DNA of 44,383 bases from an uncultured Erysipelotrichaceae bacterium (GCA_902767365.1 CACXGX010000035.1:1-44383); one strand, 5' to 3'; shown: positions 25,100 through 34,213, counted from the first letter of the stretch. Numbers and translations are program-made. Notes: generated by a model from the letters alone, not told the origin.

Positions 25100-25654
25100 A
25101 TGTCTAACCATATAAATATCGATAAAAGATTAAAAGAAAGAATATCAAACGTTATATTAGGAACTGGAAGTTATGAGAATGTCAAAACAGGTAATACTGT
25201 TTCTATAACAGGAGATGGCGGAACAGCATGGAATTATTATGGAAATTCATATAAAAAATTAGCACCTAGGCTATTTACTTACATTCCATATGCTGAAAAA
25301 TTAGAAAAGATTGATTATTTATTAAAAAATAACAAAATAGATATAGAAGAATATAAAAGGTTAAAATATTTAATAGAAGAAGAATATATTGAAAGTTACT
25401 ATGAATCAAGATTGAAAAATTTAAATATTGAAGAATTAATAAATACATTAGAAAATAAATTTGGTGATCATATTATATTTTTATGTCATGAACCAATTGA
25501 TTCCTTTTGTCATCGAAGAGAACTTGCTAGTTATATAGAACTCAAAACAGGATTATATATACCAGAAATATCAACTGATGAAAAAGGCAATATCAAAAAA
25601 TTAGTCCCAATTGACTATAAAGAAAGATTAATTAAATACATGTACAAACGATAA
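25100..25654 (+). CDS. DUF488-like protein
   Basis: A 184-residue cytoplasmic protein. Its C-terminal third carries IIFLCHEPIDSFCHRRELASYIE, matching the DUF488 signature (LLCxE...xCHRxxLA), whose Cys/His/Arg residues probably form the active or binding site. The N-terminal half (GTGSYENVKTGNTVSITGDGG, YYGNSYKKLAPR) also fits that family. A helical insertion at ~75-115 (YKRLKYLIEEEYIESYYESRL) separates the two parts. DUF488 function is unsettled. SD AGTAGGAG lies before the ATG. It follows the CapA-like gene by 19 nt. Confidence 0.78.
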   Translation: MSNHINIDKRLKERISNVILGTGSYENVKTGNTVSITGDGGTAWNYYGNSYKKLAPRLFTYIPYAEKLEKIDYLLKNNKIDIEEYKRLKYLIEEEYIESYYESRLKNLNIEELINTLENKFGDHIIFLCHEPIDSFCHRRELASYIELKTGLYIPEISTDEKGNIKKLVPIDYKERLIKYMYKR

Positions 25655-25774
25655 ATAAACATATGACATTATAAGAGTTATGTAAATAATTCTTTAACTA
25701 AATAGAACATATAGAATAACATACCATATTTATAAATTATGTAATAAAATAGATGAGTAAATAAAAGGAGATGA

Positions 25775-26350
25775 ATGAATATGATATTAGCATCGAATAA
25801 TAAAGGAAAAATAGAAGAAATAAAAAAGATTTTAAATAAAGATGATATTTATTCTTTAAAAGGAAAAAATATATTTATTGATGTAGAAGAAGGTGAAACT
25901 AATTCTTTAGAAAATGCAAGAAAAAAAGCACATGATATATATAATATTTCAAAAGAAGAGACAATAGCAGATGATACTGGATTATATATTAATTGTTTAG
26001 ATGGATTTCCTGGAGTATTAACGCATAGATTTTTAGGAGAAGATGCTACTGATAAAATGAGAAATGAATATTTAATTAATGAAGTAAATAAGTATAATGA
26101 TAGAAGTGCAAAAGTAATATGTTATTTAGTTTATTACGATGGAAAGAATGAAATAATAGGTGAAGGTGTATTAGATGGGTTTATTTCTAATAAATGTAGA
26201 GGAAAAAATGGTTTTGGTTTTGATGAAATATTTGAATTAGCAAATGGAAAAACTCTAGCAGAACTATCATTAGAAGAAAAAAATAAAATAAGTGCAAGAG
26301 CAAAAGCAATAAAAAATCTAAAGGAAAAAATGTATAAAATATTAAAATAA
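25775..26350 (+). CDS. rdgB: XTP/dITP diphosphatase (HAM1/RdgB family)
   Basis: A 191-residue house-cleaning enzyme hydrolysing non-canonical purine triphosphates (ITP, dITP, XTP) to monophosphate plus pyrophosphate. Motifs: MILASNNKGKIEEIKKIL at the N-terminus, SLENARKKAHDI, the catalytic metal site IADDTGLYIN, FPGV...RFLGEDAT, and GFGFDEIF. Length matches the family. AAGGAG (25765-25770) can serve the ATG at 25775 or the in-frame ATG at 25781 (MILASNN), which starts closer to the usual family N-terminus. A bidirectional terminator follows. Confidence 0.95.
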   Translation: MNMILASNNKGKIEEIKKILNKDDIYSLKGKNIFIDVEEGETNSLENARKKAHDIYNISKEETIADDTGLYINCLDGFPGVLTHRFLGEDATDKMRNEYLINEVNKYNDRSAKVICYLVYYDGKNEIIGEGVLDGFISNKCRGKNGFGFDEIFELANGKTLAELSLEEKNKISARAKAIKNLKEKMYKILK

Positions 26351-26377
26351 TAACAAAAACTAAAAATAGAGCATAAA

Positions 26378-26411
26378 AAAACTTAGTACTATTTACAAGT
26401 ACTAAGTTTTC
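26378..26411. terminator. bidirectional intrinsic terminator between converging genes
   Basis: AAAACTTAGTACT (26378-26390), loop ATTTACA, AGTACTAAGTTTT (26398-26410). It is flanked by A and T runs and serves both rdgB (+) and the small gene on the minus strand. Confidence 0.9.
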
Positions 26412-26412
26412 T

Positions 26413-26715
26413 TTATAAAGTTTTATTGCATATATCCACATAATCTGGATCATTAAGAATATCATCACTAGCTTGATCATGATCCCTTTCACTAGTTAAT
26501 TGACTTCTGTATGTATGAGAAAAAGATGTCCATCCATGATTAGGATCATATACATGATCAAAGTCCAAACTACCGTAATTAGATTGTTCAGGATAAGAGA
26601 TATCACGCCAAGGATCAAAATGTGCAGAATCTGTTTTTGAATGTATTTCATTTGATAATTTTTTCTTGTCAACAGTTATTTTAATAAAAAATTTTAAGTT
26701 CAAATTAAAACTCAT
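26413..26715 (-). CDS. small hypothetical protein (100 aa)
   Basis: The start MSFNLNLKFFIKITV is chosen because a perfect GGAGG (26721-26725 on the plus strand) lies 5 nt upstream of that ATG; the longer frame would begin inside the SD. The N-terminal ~16 residues look like a beta-strand pair. The rest is unusually rich in Asp, His, Ser and Tyr with very few hydrophobics (HFDPWRDISYPEQSNYGSLD, DFDHVYDPNHGW, SERDHDQASDDILNDPD), so it may be disordered or metal-binding. It has its own SD and a terminator right after the stop. It is the only lone minus-strand gene in a stretch of plus-strand genes. I do not recognise it. Confidence 0.7.
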   Translation of the reverse strand: MSFNLNLKFFIKITVDKKKLSNEIHSKTDSAHFDPWRDISYPEQSNYGSLDFDHVYDPNHGWTSFSHTYRSQLTSERDHDQASDDILNDPDYVDICNKTL

Positions 26716-26757
26716 ATCAACCTCCAAAATAATTATATCATATAAAAGATAACTTAC

Positions 26758-26786
26758 TTGTAAAAATTTAAAAATAATAATATAAT
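26758..26786 (+). promoter_or_regulatory. sigma-A-type promoter of the sigma-factor gene
   Basis: TTGTAA (26758-26763), 17-nt spacer, TATAAT (26781-26786), 30 nt before the chosen ATG. Strong match to vegetative promoter consensus. Confidence 0.8.
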
Positions 26787-26816
26787 ACTGAAAAACGGAA
26801 TGAGAGGCTAGTGCAC

Positions 26817-28232
26817 ATGGAAGAATTAGAAAAACAGGTAATGGATCAATTACAACATTTAATTATTATTGATTTAAACGGTAAAAAATATGTGTTTGAA
26901 GAGTTAATAGAAAATTTAAATATTACTGAAAATGAAAAAAAAATAATTAAGAGAATATTTTCATTGAATAATATTGAACTTAGAAGTTTTCCAAAAAATG
27001 AATGTATAACTAAAGAGCAAAGAAGTTCAAGAGTTAAAGATTTTGATTATGGTGAAATTGAAAGCCATGGCTTAGAAGAATTAGATAAACCAAATATGGC
27101 TAATGTTGAATATAGTGATAATCAAGTGGTTTTAGAAGATTATACAAAATTAGATGAATTTATATTAAGTGATTTTATAAAAAACAAAGTAGTAACAAAA
27201 ACTAGAAAATCAACAAATAGAAAACAAGAAATAACTGAAGAAACATATAAATCAATAAAATTATGTGATATAACAGCACTAAAATTAAGCGAAAAAGAAT
27301 TTTTTCATGTTTGTAACTTGATAAATGAACAAGGAATAAGAATATGTGGTAAATCAGAAAGTTTAGAAGGCGTAATAGATATGTATGACTATTATTATAC
27401 AAATCGTAATATAGATAAGTACAATCCCGTAACTAAAGATGAATTAAATGAAAAAATATTAAAGTATTATAATGACGGAAATAGATTAATAAATACAGAA
27501 CTTGAAAAAGAAATACTATTGAATTGTTTTAAGCTAATTAAATATTCGGCATATAAAGTAGGTAAAAAAGTAGGTATAGATGAAGATGAACTAATGTCAT
27601 ATGGCTATGAAGGGATTTTATATGCGATAAGAAGTTTTGATCCAGGGAAAGGCCCTTCATTTATATATTGGGCATATATATGTATTACAAGTCATATTAA
27701 AAAATCTATTAGCCAAGAAAAAAATATTCCTTATAGCATATATTATCAATTTAATAGTATAAAAAGATTAGTAGAAAAAGAATGGGGTAAAAAATATGAT
27801 GGTGATAGAGAAATGCTTAAAGAAATTTATAGCATTGCTAAAGAAAATGGACTATTATCAGATAATAAACAAATGTTTGCTTTTGGAGAATTTATTAATA
27901 ATAAATCTATAGAAGAAATGTTAGAAAATGATGAGGATTTCATTGAAGATTCAGTGGATATAGAAAGAATAGTTAATCTCTCTATATCAAGAGAAATAAT
28001 AAATGAAATATTGTTCTCATCAAATATTTCAAAATCTATATCATTAGATGATAAAAGAGCAAAAATAATAGAATTAAAGTTTGGTTTAAATGGAAATAAA
28101 GAGCATACTTTAGAGCAAATAGCAATGATTTACAATGTTACAAGGTCAAATGTAAGACGTCTTGAAATGGATTCACTAAGAAAAATTAGAAGAAATCGTA
28201 GAATTAAAGATATCAAACAATTATGCAGCTAA
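26817..28232 (+). CDS. RpoD-like sigma factor with long unusual N-terminus
   Basis: A 471-residue protein. Sigma region 2 is at ~240-305: ELEKEILLNCFKLIKYSAYK, DELMSYGYEGILYAIRSFDP, then SFIYWAYICITSHIKKSIS, the core-binding and -10-recognition part. A linker SIEEMLENDEDFIEDSVD resembles the region 3.2 acidic loop. Region 4 (RAKIIELKFGLNGN..HTLEQIAMIYNVTRSNVRRLEMDSLRKIRR) is the -35-binding HTH. The first ~200 residues are unlike region 1.1/1.2 and lack recognisable domains. The ATG at 26817 is preferred over the GTG at 26811 because GAGAGG lies 9 nt before it. It may be an alternative sigma factor or a highly divergent housekeeping one. No anti-sigma gene is adjacent. Confidence 0.87.
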   Translation: MEELEKQVMDQLQHLIIIDLNGKKYVFEELIENLNITENEKKIIKRIFSLNNIELRSFPKNECITKEQRSSRVKDFDYGEIESHGLEELDKPNMANVEYSDNQVVLEDYTKLDEFILSDFIKNKVVTKTRKSTNRKQEITEETYKSIKLCDITALKLSEKEFFHVCNLINEQGIRICGKSESLEGVIDMYDYYYTNRNIDKYNPVTKDELNEKILKYYNDGNRLINTELEKEILLNCFKLIKYSAYKVGKKVGIDEDELMSYGYEGILYAIRSFDPGKGPSFIYWAYICITSHIKKSISQEKNIPYSIYYQFNSIKRLVEKEWGKKYDGDREMLKEIYSIAKENGLLSDNKQMFAFGEFINNKSIEEMLENDEDFIEDSVDIERIVNLSISREIINEILFSSNISKSISLDDKRAKIIELKFGLNGNKEHTLEQIAMIYNVTRSNVRRLEMDSLRKIRRNRRIKDIKQLCS

Positions 28233-28304
28233 AAAATATGTAATAAGTTTCTTTTTCCAAACAGTGTTATAAGATAATAAAATTTGATAAATAAATTGAA
28301 CATG

Positions 28305-28328
28305 AAGGATGATGAAAATCATTCTTTT
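28305..28328 (+). terminator. hairpin, probable weak terminator, copy B
   Basis: AAGGATGAT (28305-28313), loop GAAA, ATCATTCTT (28318-28326, one G-U pair), followed by TTAT. It lies 73 nt after the sigma-factor gene and is almost identical to the hairpin at 23561. Confidence 0.55.
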
Positions 28329-28500
28329 ATTAGTATTAAATTTTTAGAAAAAATAATATATAATAAATACATGGAATAAATTTGATATAGTTAAACACAA
28401 GACACATCAAAATTTAAAGTAAAAATTATAATTTATATTATGTGAAATAAAAAATATTTTCATTAAAATAAAGAAAGAGTTTTGTAACGAGGTGATCATA

Positions 28501-29064
28501 ATGAAAGATTGGACTAATTTTCAATCAAGAACATATGGAAATAATATAAGTGAGTTGCTAGTAGAATTTTTTAAAAAAAATAACGTAAAAAATGCAATTG
28601 ATCTTGGATGTGGTAGTGGAAACGAAACTGTTTATATGGTAAAAAAAGGAATACACGTATTAGCTATAGATAGGCAGTTGAATAAAGATTATATTTTGAA
28701 TAGATTATCAGAAGATGAAAAAAAATATGTTACTTTTAGCGAAAGCAGTTTTGAAGATATAAATTTACCTAAAACAGAATTAATCACTGCATTTTTTAGT
28801 ATTCCATTTTGTAATCCAGATGATTTCGATACATTATGGAATAAAATATATAATTCACTTGAAGATAACGGATACTTTATAGGACAATTATTCGGTGATA
28901 GAGATTCATGGAGTATTGATGAAACGATAAACACTTTTTCAATTGAAAGAGTAAAAGAATATTTAAAGAATTATAAAATATTAAAATTTGAAGAAGTTGA
29001 ATCAATAAGAGAAAGTGATAATAAGAAATGGCATTTTTTTGATATAATTGCAAAAAAAAAATAA
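28501..29064 (+). CDS. class I SAM-dependent methyltransferase (TehB-like)
   Basis: A 187-residue cytoplasmic methyltransferase. Motif I NAIDLGCGSGNETVYMV (residues ~35-51) binds S-adenosylmethionine and VLAIDRQ is the acidic loop after strand 2. Downstream TAFFSIPFCNPDDFDTLWN and GYFIGQLFGDRDSW give the remaining Rossmann strands. The arrangement resembles TehB/Tellurite-type small-molecule methyltransferases. The ATG at 28501 is chosen because GAGGTGA (28489-28495) sits 5 nt before it; the upstream in-frame GTG lies inside that SD. It stands alone. Substrate unknown. Confidence 0.85.
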   Translation: MKDWTNFQSRTYGNNISELLVEFFKKNNVKNAIDLGCGSGNETVYMVKKGIHVLAIDRQLNKDYILNRLSEDEKKYVTFSESSFEDINLPKTELITAFFSIPFCNPDDFDTLWNKIYNSLEDNGYFIGQLFGDRDSWSIDETINTFSIERVKEYLKNYKILKFEEVESIRESDNKKWHFFDIIAKKK

Positions 29065-29183
29065 TAAAAATAATAAAAAGGGATTTTGATAGAATAGATG
29101 GATTAGTAATAATTAATAAAAAATTCAACTAGTTTAATCATTTATCATTTACTTATAAAAATTTATTTTTTGGAGGAACAACT

Positions 29184-30062
29184 ATGGTTAGAGGTTTTTA
29201 TGAGATTAGTAATTCATTAATGCATGAAATATGTAATTCTTTTGAAATTGATAATGATTTTAATAGACTAAGAGAAACATATTATGATATAGATTATTAT
29301 GTTTTATATAGTATTTTATATTCAACTAGAAAATATAGAAAAGAAATATATGATGATTTATGCCAATTAAAAATTAATGACAATAAATTATTGATTATTA
29401 GTGATACACATTATGGATCAATATACGAAAATATAGACTATACGTATAATATTTTCAATTATTGTATTGCAAATGGAATACATGTTATTCTTCATGGGGG
29501 AGACATTATAGAATCAAACGTTAAGCCTAGAGTTGGATTTAACGACGTAGTTAAGCAAGCAGAATATTTTGTAAATAAATTTCCTTTCGATAAAAGTATT
29601 ACCACATATGCATTATTAGGAAATCACGATTATTCAGCAATAAATATAAGACGAAAAACTATAGATATTTTGTCATCAAGGAATGATATAAACGTATTGG
29701 GCTTGAAAAAATCATTTATAAATTGGAAAGGTAGCATAATAAGTATAGAACACAAAATTGACAATTATAGACTATTACTACCAGTAGGAGCAGAAAATAT
29801 ATCTTTTAGAGGTAATTCTCATTTTTATCATATACACGATAAAAATGGAAGAAAAAATGAAGAAATATATATTCCAGCATTGTGTGATGACAACGTACCA
29901 TTATTATCAAGTAGAAAATATTTAATTAAAAATAAATTAGTTCCCAAACCTGGTTTCTTAACTGCAGAAATAATTGACCATAATATAGAAATAGTTAATT
30001 ACTCAATAAATAAAGGAAATATAAAAAAAGAAAAAGAATATATAAAGAAATTAAATATATAA
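29184..30062 (+). CDS. calcineurin-like metallophosphoesterase
   Basis: A 292-residue protein. After a ~60-residue helical head, metallophosphoesterase motifs appear in order: LLIISDTHYGS (D-x-H, residues ~70-78), VILHGGDIIES (GD), YALLGNHDYSA (GNHD), a later His in SIEHK, and RGNSHFYHIH resembling the terminal GHxH. These residues bind two metals. The family includes phosphodiesterases, nucleases and phosphatases, so the substrate is open. SD GGAGG precedes the ATG. No signal peptide, so cytoplasmic. It converges with the minus-strand pair and shares a bidirectional terminator. Confidence 0.88.
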   Translation: MVRGFYEISNSLMHEICNSFEIDNDFNRLRETYYDIDYYVLYSILYSTRKYRKEIYDDLCQLKINDNKLLIISDTHYGSIYENIDYTYNIFNYCIANGIHVILHGGDIIESNVKPRVGFNDVVKQAEYFVNKFPFDKSITTYALLGNHDYSAINIRRKTIDILSSRNDINVLGLKKSFINWKGSIISIEHKIDNYRLLLPVGAENISFRGNSHFYHIHDKNGRKNEEIYIPALCDDNVPLLSSRKYLIKNKLVPKPGFLTAEIIDHNIEIVNYSINKGNIKKEKEYIKKLNI

Positions 30063-30091
30063 TAGTATACCTAAATATAAAATATATAATT

Positions 30092-30128
30092 AAAAATAGA
30101 TAATTAAAAATTAATTATCTATTTTTTT
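30092..30128. terminator. bidirectional intrinsic terminator
   Basis: AAAAATAGATAATTAA (30092-30107), loop AAA, TTAATTATCTATTTTT (30111-30126), then T's. Placed between the metallophosphoesterase (+) and the converging minus-strand gene. Confidence 0.88.
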
Positions 30129-30157
30129 ACTATATCTTTCACTTAAATGACTATACC

Positions 30158-30660
30158 TTAGTACCAATTCATAGAATCAATCATAACACATTTTTCTTTA
30201 TCTATTATTATAGGTGGAATATACTCAATATTCCATCCTTCATCATAGTAACCTTTAAGCTCTTCCATATAATTATGATTACTAGTTATTATTACTTTAT
30301 AAGATCTATAATTATTTATTCTTCTAGTTATTTTATTAAAGCCACATGCTCTAATTAATAATGTGTCTAAATCAAATTTATCTAGATAATTAATACAACT
30401 ATCATAATTTTTAACATAGCAATTTAAATCTGCAAAAAACTTATTACTTTAGCCTTTGCATAAAAAAGACCTACTGTTAAATCCTTACATGTTTGATTAA
30501 ATAGGTGATCTGCTTCCGTATTAAAAATATCTATATTTTCACTTTTATTTCTATTCTCGTAATCTAGTTCCATTATCTTAGAATATAAAAAGTGAATATC
30601 TTCTATATACAAATTTTCATCTTTTTGTAAAAAATTAATGTTAAAGATTTTTCTTTTCAT
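30158..30660 (-). pseudogene. unidentified gene split by a -1 frameshift in a homopolymer (167-residue product if shifted)
   Basis: The first frame (30660-30424) starts MKRKIFNINFLQKDENLYIE and stops after 78 codons. At minus-strand A-AGT-TTT-TTG (plus-strand A6 at 30434-30439) a -1 shift continues without interruption for 91 codons to a TAA at 30158-30160 (FADLNCYVKNYDS ... MIDSMNWY). Both halves have normal local codon use and no other stops, so they were one gene. The heptamer T_TTT_TTG is of the X_XXY_YYZ slippery type, so programmed frameshifting, a real deletion or a sequencing error are all possible. It overlaps the upstream transglutaminase-like gene by 20 nt, suggesting a coupled pair. 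No recognised domain; mostly helical and Asn/Asp/Tyr-rich. Confidence 0.72.
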
Positions 30661-31483
30661 TTTTTCTTTTTAATGACAATGCTAAGTCTTTTTTTATATC
30701 TTTTGTTTTACTATGAAAATCTTCAAATAAATCTATATGCCTACTCATTACTTCTAATGTGTGCGCTCTAATTTCATCTTCATAAACAAAGGAAGATATT
30801 TTATTTTTTTTACTTTCGTTATTAAATATTTCTAATTGAAAATCTATATCATCAAAAGTACTTTCACCGGTCACTATTTCATAATATGGCTTGTATCTTA
30901 TAGATTTAAAATAATATGAAGAAATACTACTCAAAATTAATTTATTTTTAAAACCATATAATGTATCACCATTATACATATCTATTCCATATTTAACACC
31001 ATCATGTTCTATTAAATTTATGACATGATTTGCTTCTTCGGAATAAGAAAATCTAGATAAAATAAAAGTTGGAGTATAACAATAGAATATTTTAGAATAA
31101 TAACCCAAAAGATTCAATATATCGTTTCCAAAACTACTAAAATTTCTACAACACCCCATTCCACATATGATAGACATACCATATTTTATTTCCAAATCAT
31201 CAGTTGGTGATTTTATGTCAAAAGACTTTTCATAAGATAAATAACCGTTTTTTATTAAATATGATATTGCAATAATATTTTCAAGAGAAGTATTAAATCC
31301 AAGACTTTCCATTAATTCTTTTAATATATGCAAAAAATTATTATATTCATTAATTTCATCATTATAAAGTATTCCTTGTTCATAACGCATTTGTTTATGG
31401 TAAAAATGCCTTTCATAAAATGTATCAAGTGAATCTATATCCCTTTGCAAATAAACATCTTCATTAAATATATTCTTTTTCAT
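30641..31483 (-). CDS. transglutaminase-like (papain-fold) protein
   Basis: A 280-residue soluble protein. Core motif: GMGCCRNFSSFGNDILNLLGY with Cys at ~133-134 on the nucleophile helix, then EEANHVINLIEHDGVKYGIDMYN supplying His and Asp. This Cys-His-Asp order and spacing is that of the bacterial transglutaminase-like superfamily, mostly proteases, amidases or cross-linkers. No signal peptide is visible (MKKNIFNEDVYLQRDID). The SD AGGAG-like sequence precedes the start at 31483 only weakly. It is followed by the frameshifted gene, overlapping 20 nt. A transglutaminase-like domain also occurs inside the giant toxin, but the two are not obviously close. Substrate unknown. Confidence 0.78.
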   Translation of the reverse strand: MKKNIFNEDVYLQRDIDSLDTFYERHFYHKQMRYEQGILYNDEINEYNNFLHILKELMESLGFNTSLENIIAISYLIKNGYLSYEKSFDIKSPTDDLEIKYGMSIICGMGCCRNFSSFGNDILNLLGYYSKIFYCYTPTFILSRFSYSEEANHVINLIEHDGVKYGIDMYNGDTLYGFKNKLILSSISSYYFKSIRYKPYYEIVTGESTFDDIDFQLEIFNNESKKNKISSFVYEDEIRAHTLEVMSRHIDLFEDFHSKTKDIKKDLALSLKRKNEKKNL

Positions 31484-31873
31484 AAAACAACTCCAAAAGT
31501 TATGGTATATTATAACATAATATTATTTATATAAGTCAAATAAAATTATAAAAAAATTTTTTATAAATCAGAATACGAGTTTTAAAGAAGGATTAATCAT
31601 AGAAACAATATTTAGAATTAGTTAAGATAGATTACTAAGATTTATTATATATAATTTACAGTAAATGTAAAAAAAACAAAGAAAGAATTAAAAGTAATAA
31701 GAAAATTAAATTTAGATGATAAATAATACAATTAGATCTTTAAAATCAAAAATGTAAATATTAATAAAATTGTTAAAGAAAGGCAAAACTGTTTAAAATA
31801 AATAATTAATAAGATATAACAAAAAATAATATGTTATAATTATAATAAAATTTTAGTTAAAGGGATGATTTAG
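31484..31873. other. 390-bp AT-rich intergenic region between divergent genes
   Basis: No open frame of convincing coding character in either direction. Contains A/T homopolymers and short inverted A/T stretches near 31546-31566. TATAAT at 31835-31840, 34 nt before the decarboxylase start, is a plausible -10 for the lysA-sua5 operon, without a good -35. I see no T-box, lysine or other riboswitch landmarks here. Confidence 0.6.
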
Positions 31874-33118
31874 ATGATAAATACTATCAACAAGATTAAG
31901 AAAAATATTGATTTATTAAAAGAATATGGCTCACCATTATATATTTATGATTATGATGTATTAAAGAGTCGCATAAATAACATATCAAAGTTTAAAAAAA
32001 ATCTTGAAGATAAATTAAACAATGTAAGAGTTAGTATTCATTACTCTTCAAAAGCAAATAATAATCCAAATATTATAAAAATGGTTAAAGAAGCTGGACT
32101 ATTAGTAGATGCTATGTCACCACTAGAACTTGATTTAGCTAAAAAATGTAATTTTGATAATAATGAAATACTTTATGTATGTAACAATATTGATAAAGAA
32201 GAAATGAAAATAGTTCATGATTCTGATATTTTAATATGTTTAGACTCAATTTCACAAGTAGAAATGTGGGGTGAATTATTTCCAAATACTAATATTATGG
32301 TAAGAATAAATCCAGGTATAAATGGAGTAGGCCACAACAAAAAAGTTGTTACATCTGGAAGTGATTCTAAATTTGGAATATGTGAAGAAAATATAAATAA
32401 ATTATTAGAAATAGTAAATAAATATAATTTACATCTTATTGGTATACATCAGCATTTAGGAAGTTTATTCTTAGATGATAAAGTAGATGATTATATTAAT
32501 GGGGTTAAAGAAAGTTTAAGAATTATTAAAGATCATTTTAAAAATATTAGTATAGTAGATTTAGGTGGAGGATTTGGAGTTCCTTATAAAGAAGAAGAAA
32601 AACCACTAAATTTGACCTCTTTAAGTAGCAAATTATCAAAAATTTTAAATGAATTTATAAAAGAATATAAATCAGTTAAAGAATTTAAATTTGAAATAGG
32701 AAGATATATTCCTTGTGAAGCTGGAATAATAATTGGAACTGTCAATGCAATAAAATATGAAAAAGGGACATATTGGATTGGTACAGATATTGGAATGAAC
32801 ACTTTATTAAGACCATCTATGTATAATTCATATCATAAAATATCACTTTTAAATCAAAGAAAAACAAAAAAAGTTAAAGCTAACGTTTGTGGAAATATAT
32901 GTGAAAGTGGGGATATAATTGGAAGAGAAAGACAACTAACAATTCCAAAAGTTAATGATAAAATAATAATACATAATGCTGGAGCCTATGGATATTCGAT
33001 GTCTTCCAACTATACTGGAAGAGCAAGACCAGCTGAATTAATGTTATATAGAGATAAAATTAAATTAATAAGAAAAAGAGAAACTATAGAATCAATGGAA
33101 GATGATATCGTATGGTAA
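31874..33118 (+). CDS. lysA: diaminopimelate decarboxylase
   Basis: A 414-residue PLP enzyme of the alanine-racemase-fold decarboxylases, converting meso-diaminopimelate to L-lysine plus CO2. Motifs: PLYIYDYDVL near the N-terminus, PLP Lys in IHYSSKANNNPNI (~residues 54-66), GIHQHLGSLF, the phosphate-binding VDLGGGFGVPY, GNICESGD with the partner-subunit active-site Cys, and NAGAYGYSMSSNY near the C-terminus. Length matches LysA. SD AAAGGGATGA precedes the ATG. Its last 7 nt overlap the next start, so the two are translationally coupled, although lysine synthesis and tRNA modification are unrelated pathways. No lysine riboswitch is seen upstream. Confidence 0.92.
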   Translation: MINTINKIKKNIDLLKEYGSPLYIYDYDVLKSRINNISKFKKNLEDKLNNVRVSIHYSSKANNNPNIIKMVKEAGLLVDAMSPLELDLAKKCNFDNNEILYVCNNIDKEEMKIVHDSDILICLDSISQVEMWGELFPNTNIMVRINPGINGVGHNKKVVTSGSDSKFGICEENINKLLEIVNKYNLHLIGIHQHLGSLFLDDKVDDYINGVKESLRIIKDHFKNISIVDLGGGFGVPYKEEEKPLNLTSLSSKLSKILNEFIKEYKSVKEFKFEIGRYIPCEAGIIIGTVNAIKYEKGTYWIGTDIGMNTLLRPSMYNSYHKISLLNQRKTKKVKANVCGNICESGDIIGRERQLTIPKVNDKIIIHNAGAYGYSMSSNYTGRARPAELMLYRDKIKLIRKRETIESMEDDIVW

Positions 33119-34122
33119 AAGATGATATAAAAAATGCATCTATAATAATTCAAAAAGGTAGAATAGTCCTATTTCCTACAGAAACAGTATATGGAATAGG
33201 GGCAAATGCCTTTAATGATGAAGCAGTAAAAAAAATATTTATAGCGAAGGGTAGAGCCCAAGATAATCCATTAATACTACATATTTCAGATATGAATATG
33301 TTAGACAGTATAGCAGTAAATATTACTGAATTAGAATATAAATTAATGGATGCTTTTTGGCCTGGACCTTTTACAATCATTTTAAATAAGAAAAAAGATA
33401 TAGCAAAAGTTGCAACATGTAATGGTGACACAGTTGGTATAAGAATGCCTTCAAATAAAATAGCACATGATTTAATAAAAGAATCAAATGTCCCAATTGC
33501 TGCACCTAGTGCAAATATATCAGGTAGGCCTAGTGGAACTAATATTAAAGATATTATTAGTGAACTAGATAATAAAGTAGATTATGTTATTGATGGAGGA
33601 GAAACTGACATTGGTCTTGAATCAACAGTTGTTAGAGTAATAAATAACGAAGTAAAAATACTTAGACCAGGGAAAATAACAAAAGAAGATATAGAAAATA
33701 TAATATCTAAAGTAACAATTGATAATAACGTTATGAAAGAAGTATCAAGTGGTGAAAAAGTATTATCGCCAGGAATGAAATATAAGCATTATGCCCCAAA
33801 AACAGTATCCAAACTAGTATATAGTGATGATAATAATAAAATGATCAAAGCAATACTTGAAATGGCAAATAAAGAAGAAAATGTAATCATTCTTTCATAT
33901 ACTGAAGATCTAAAATATTATAGCAAATATAAATGTTTAGATATAGGAAGTAGAAAAAATCTAGATGAAGTATCACATAAATTATTCTCATTATTAAGAA
34001 AGATAGATGATATGGATGTAAATCTAGCTATCATCGAAGGATTACCATTAAAAGGATTAGGCCTTGCAATAATGAATAGATTAATAAGAGCATGTAATCA
34101 CGACTATAGAGTAATAAAATAG
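33112..34122 (+). CDS. L-threonylcarbamoyladenylate synthase (Sua5 type)
   Basis: A 336-residue enzyme making threonylcarbamoyl-AMP from Thr, bicarbonate and ATP, the first step of t6A37 tRNA modification. The YrdC domain (~1-200) has FPTETVYGIGANAF, KGRAQDNPLILHI, the conserved APSANISGRPSGT and STVVRV. The C-terminal ~100 residues (SPGMKYKHYAPK...) are the extra Sua5 domain, so this is a Sua5/YwlC-type rather than the short TsaC. It starts inside lysA (ATGGTAAAA overlaps the stop), relying on coupling. No TsaD/B/E genes lie in the window. Confidence 0.93.
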   Translation: MVKDDIKNASIIIQKGRIVLFPTETVYGIGANAFNDEAVKKIFIAKGRAQDNPLILHISDMNMLDSIAVNITELEYKLMDAFWPGPFTIILNKKKDIAKVATCNGDTVGIRMPSNKIAHDLIKESNVPIAAPSANISGRPSGTNIKDIISELDNKVDYVIDGGETDIGLESTVVRVINNEVKILRPGKITKEDIENIISKVTIDNNVMKEVSSGEKVLSPGMKYKHYAPKTVSKLVYSDDNNKMIKAILEMANKEENVIILSYTEDLKYYSKYKCLDIGSRKNLDEVSHKLFSLLRKIDDMDVNLAIIEGLPLKGLGLAIMNRLIRACNHDYRVIK

Positions 34123-34213
34123 CAAATATAATAAGAGAGTTATTATAACTAAAGACTATTGTAATCAAATAAATAAAAATATAATTTAATATTTAAAAAA
34201 AATATAATTATGA

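Noticed and set aside
30090..30130. Attachment-site or rho-independent element as a mobile-element boundary
   Set aside because: The inverted repeat is fully explained as a bidirectional terminator; no integrase or target duplication is present.
31500..31873. Lysine riboswitch or T-box upstream of lysA
   Set aside because: None of the conserved sequence blocks of either element could be found in this AT-rich gap.
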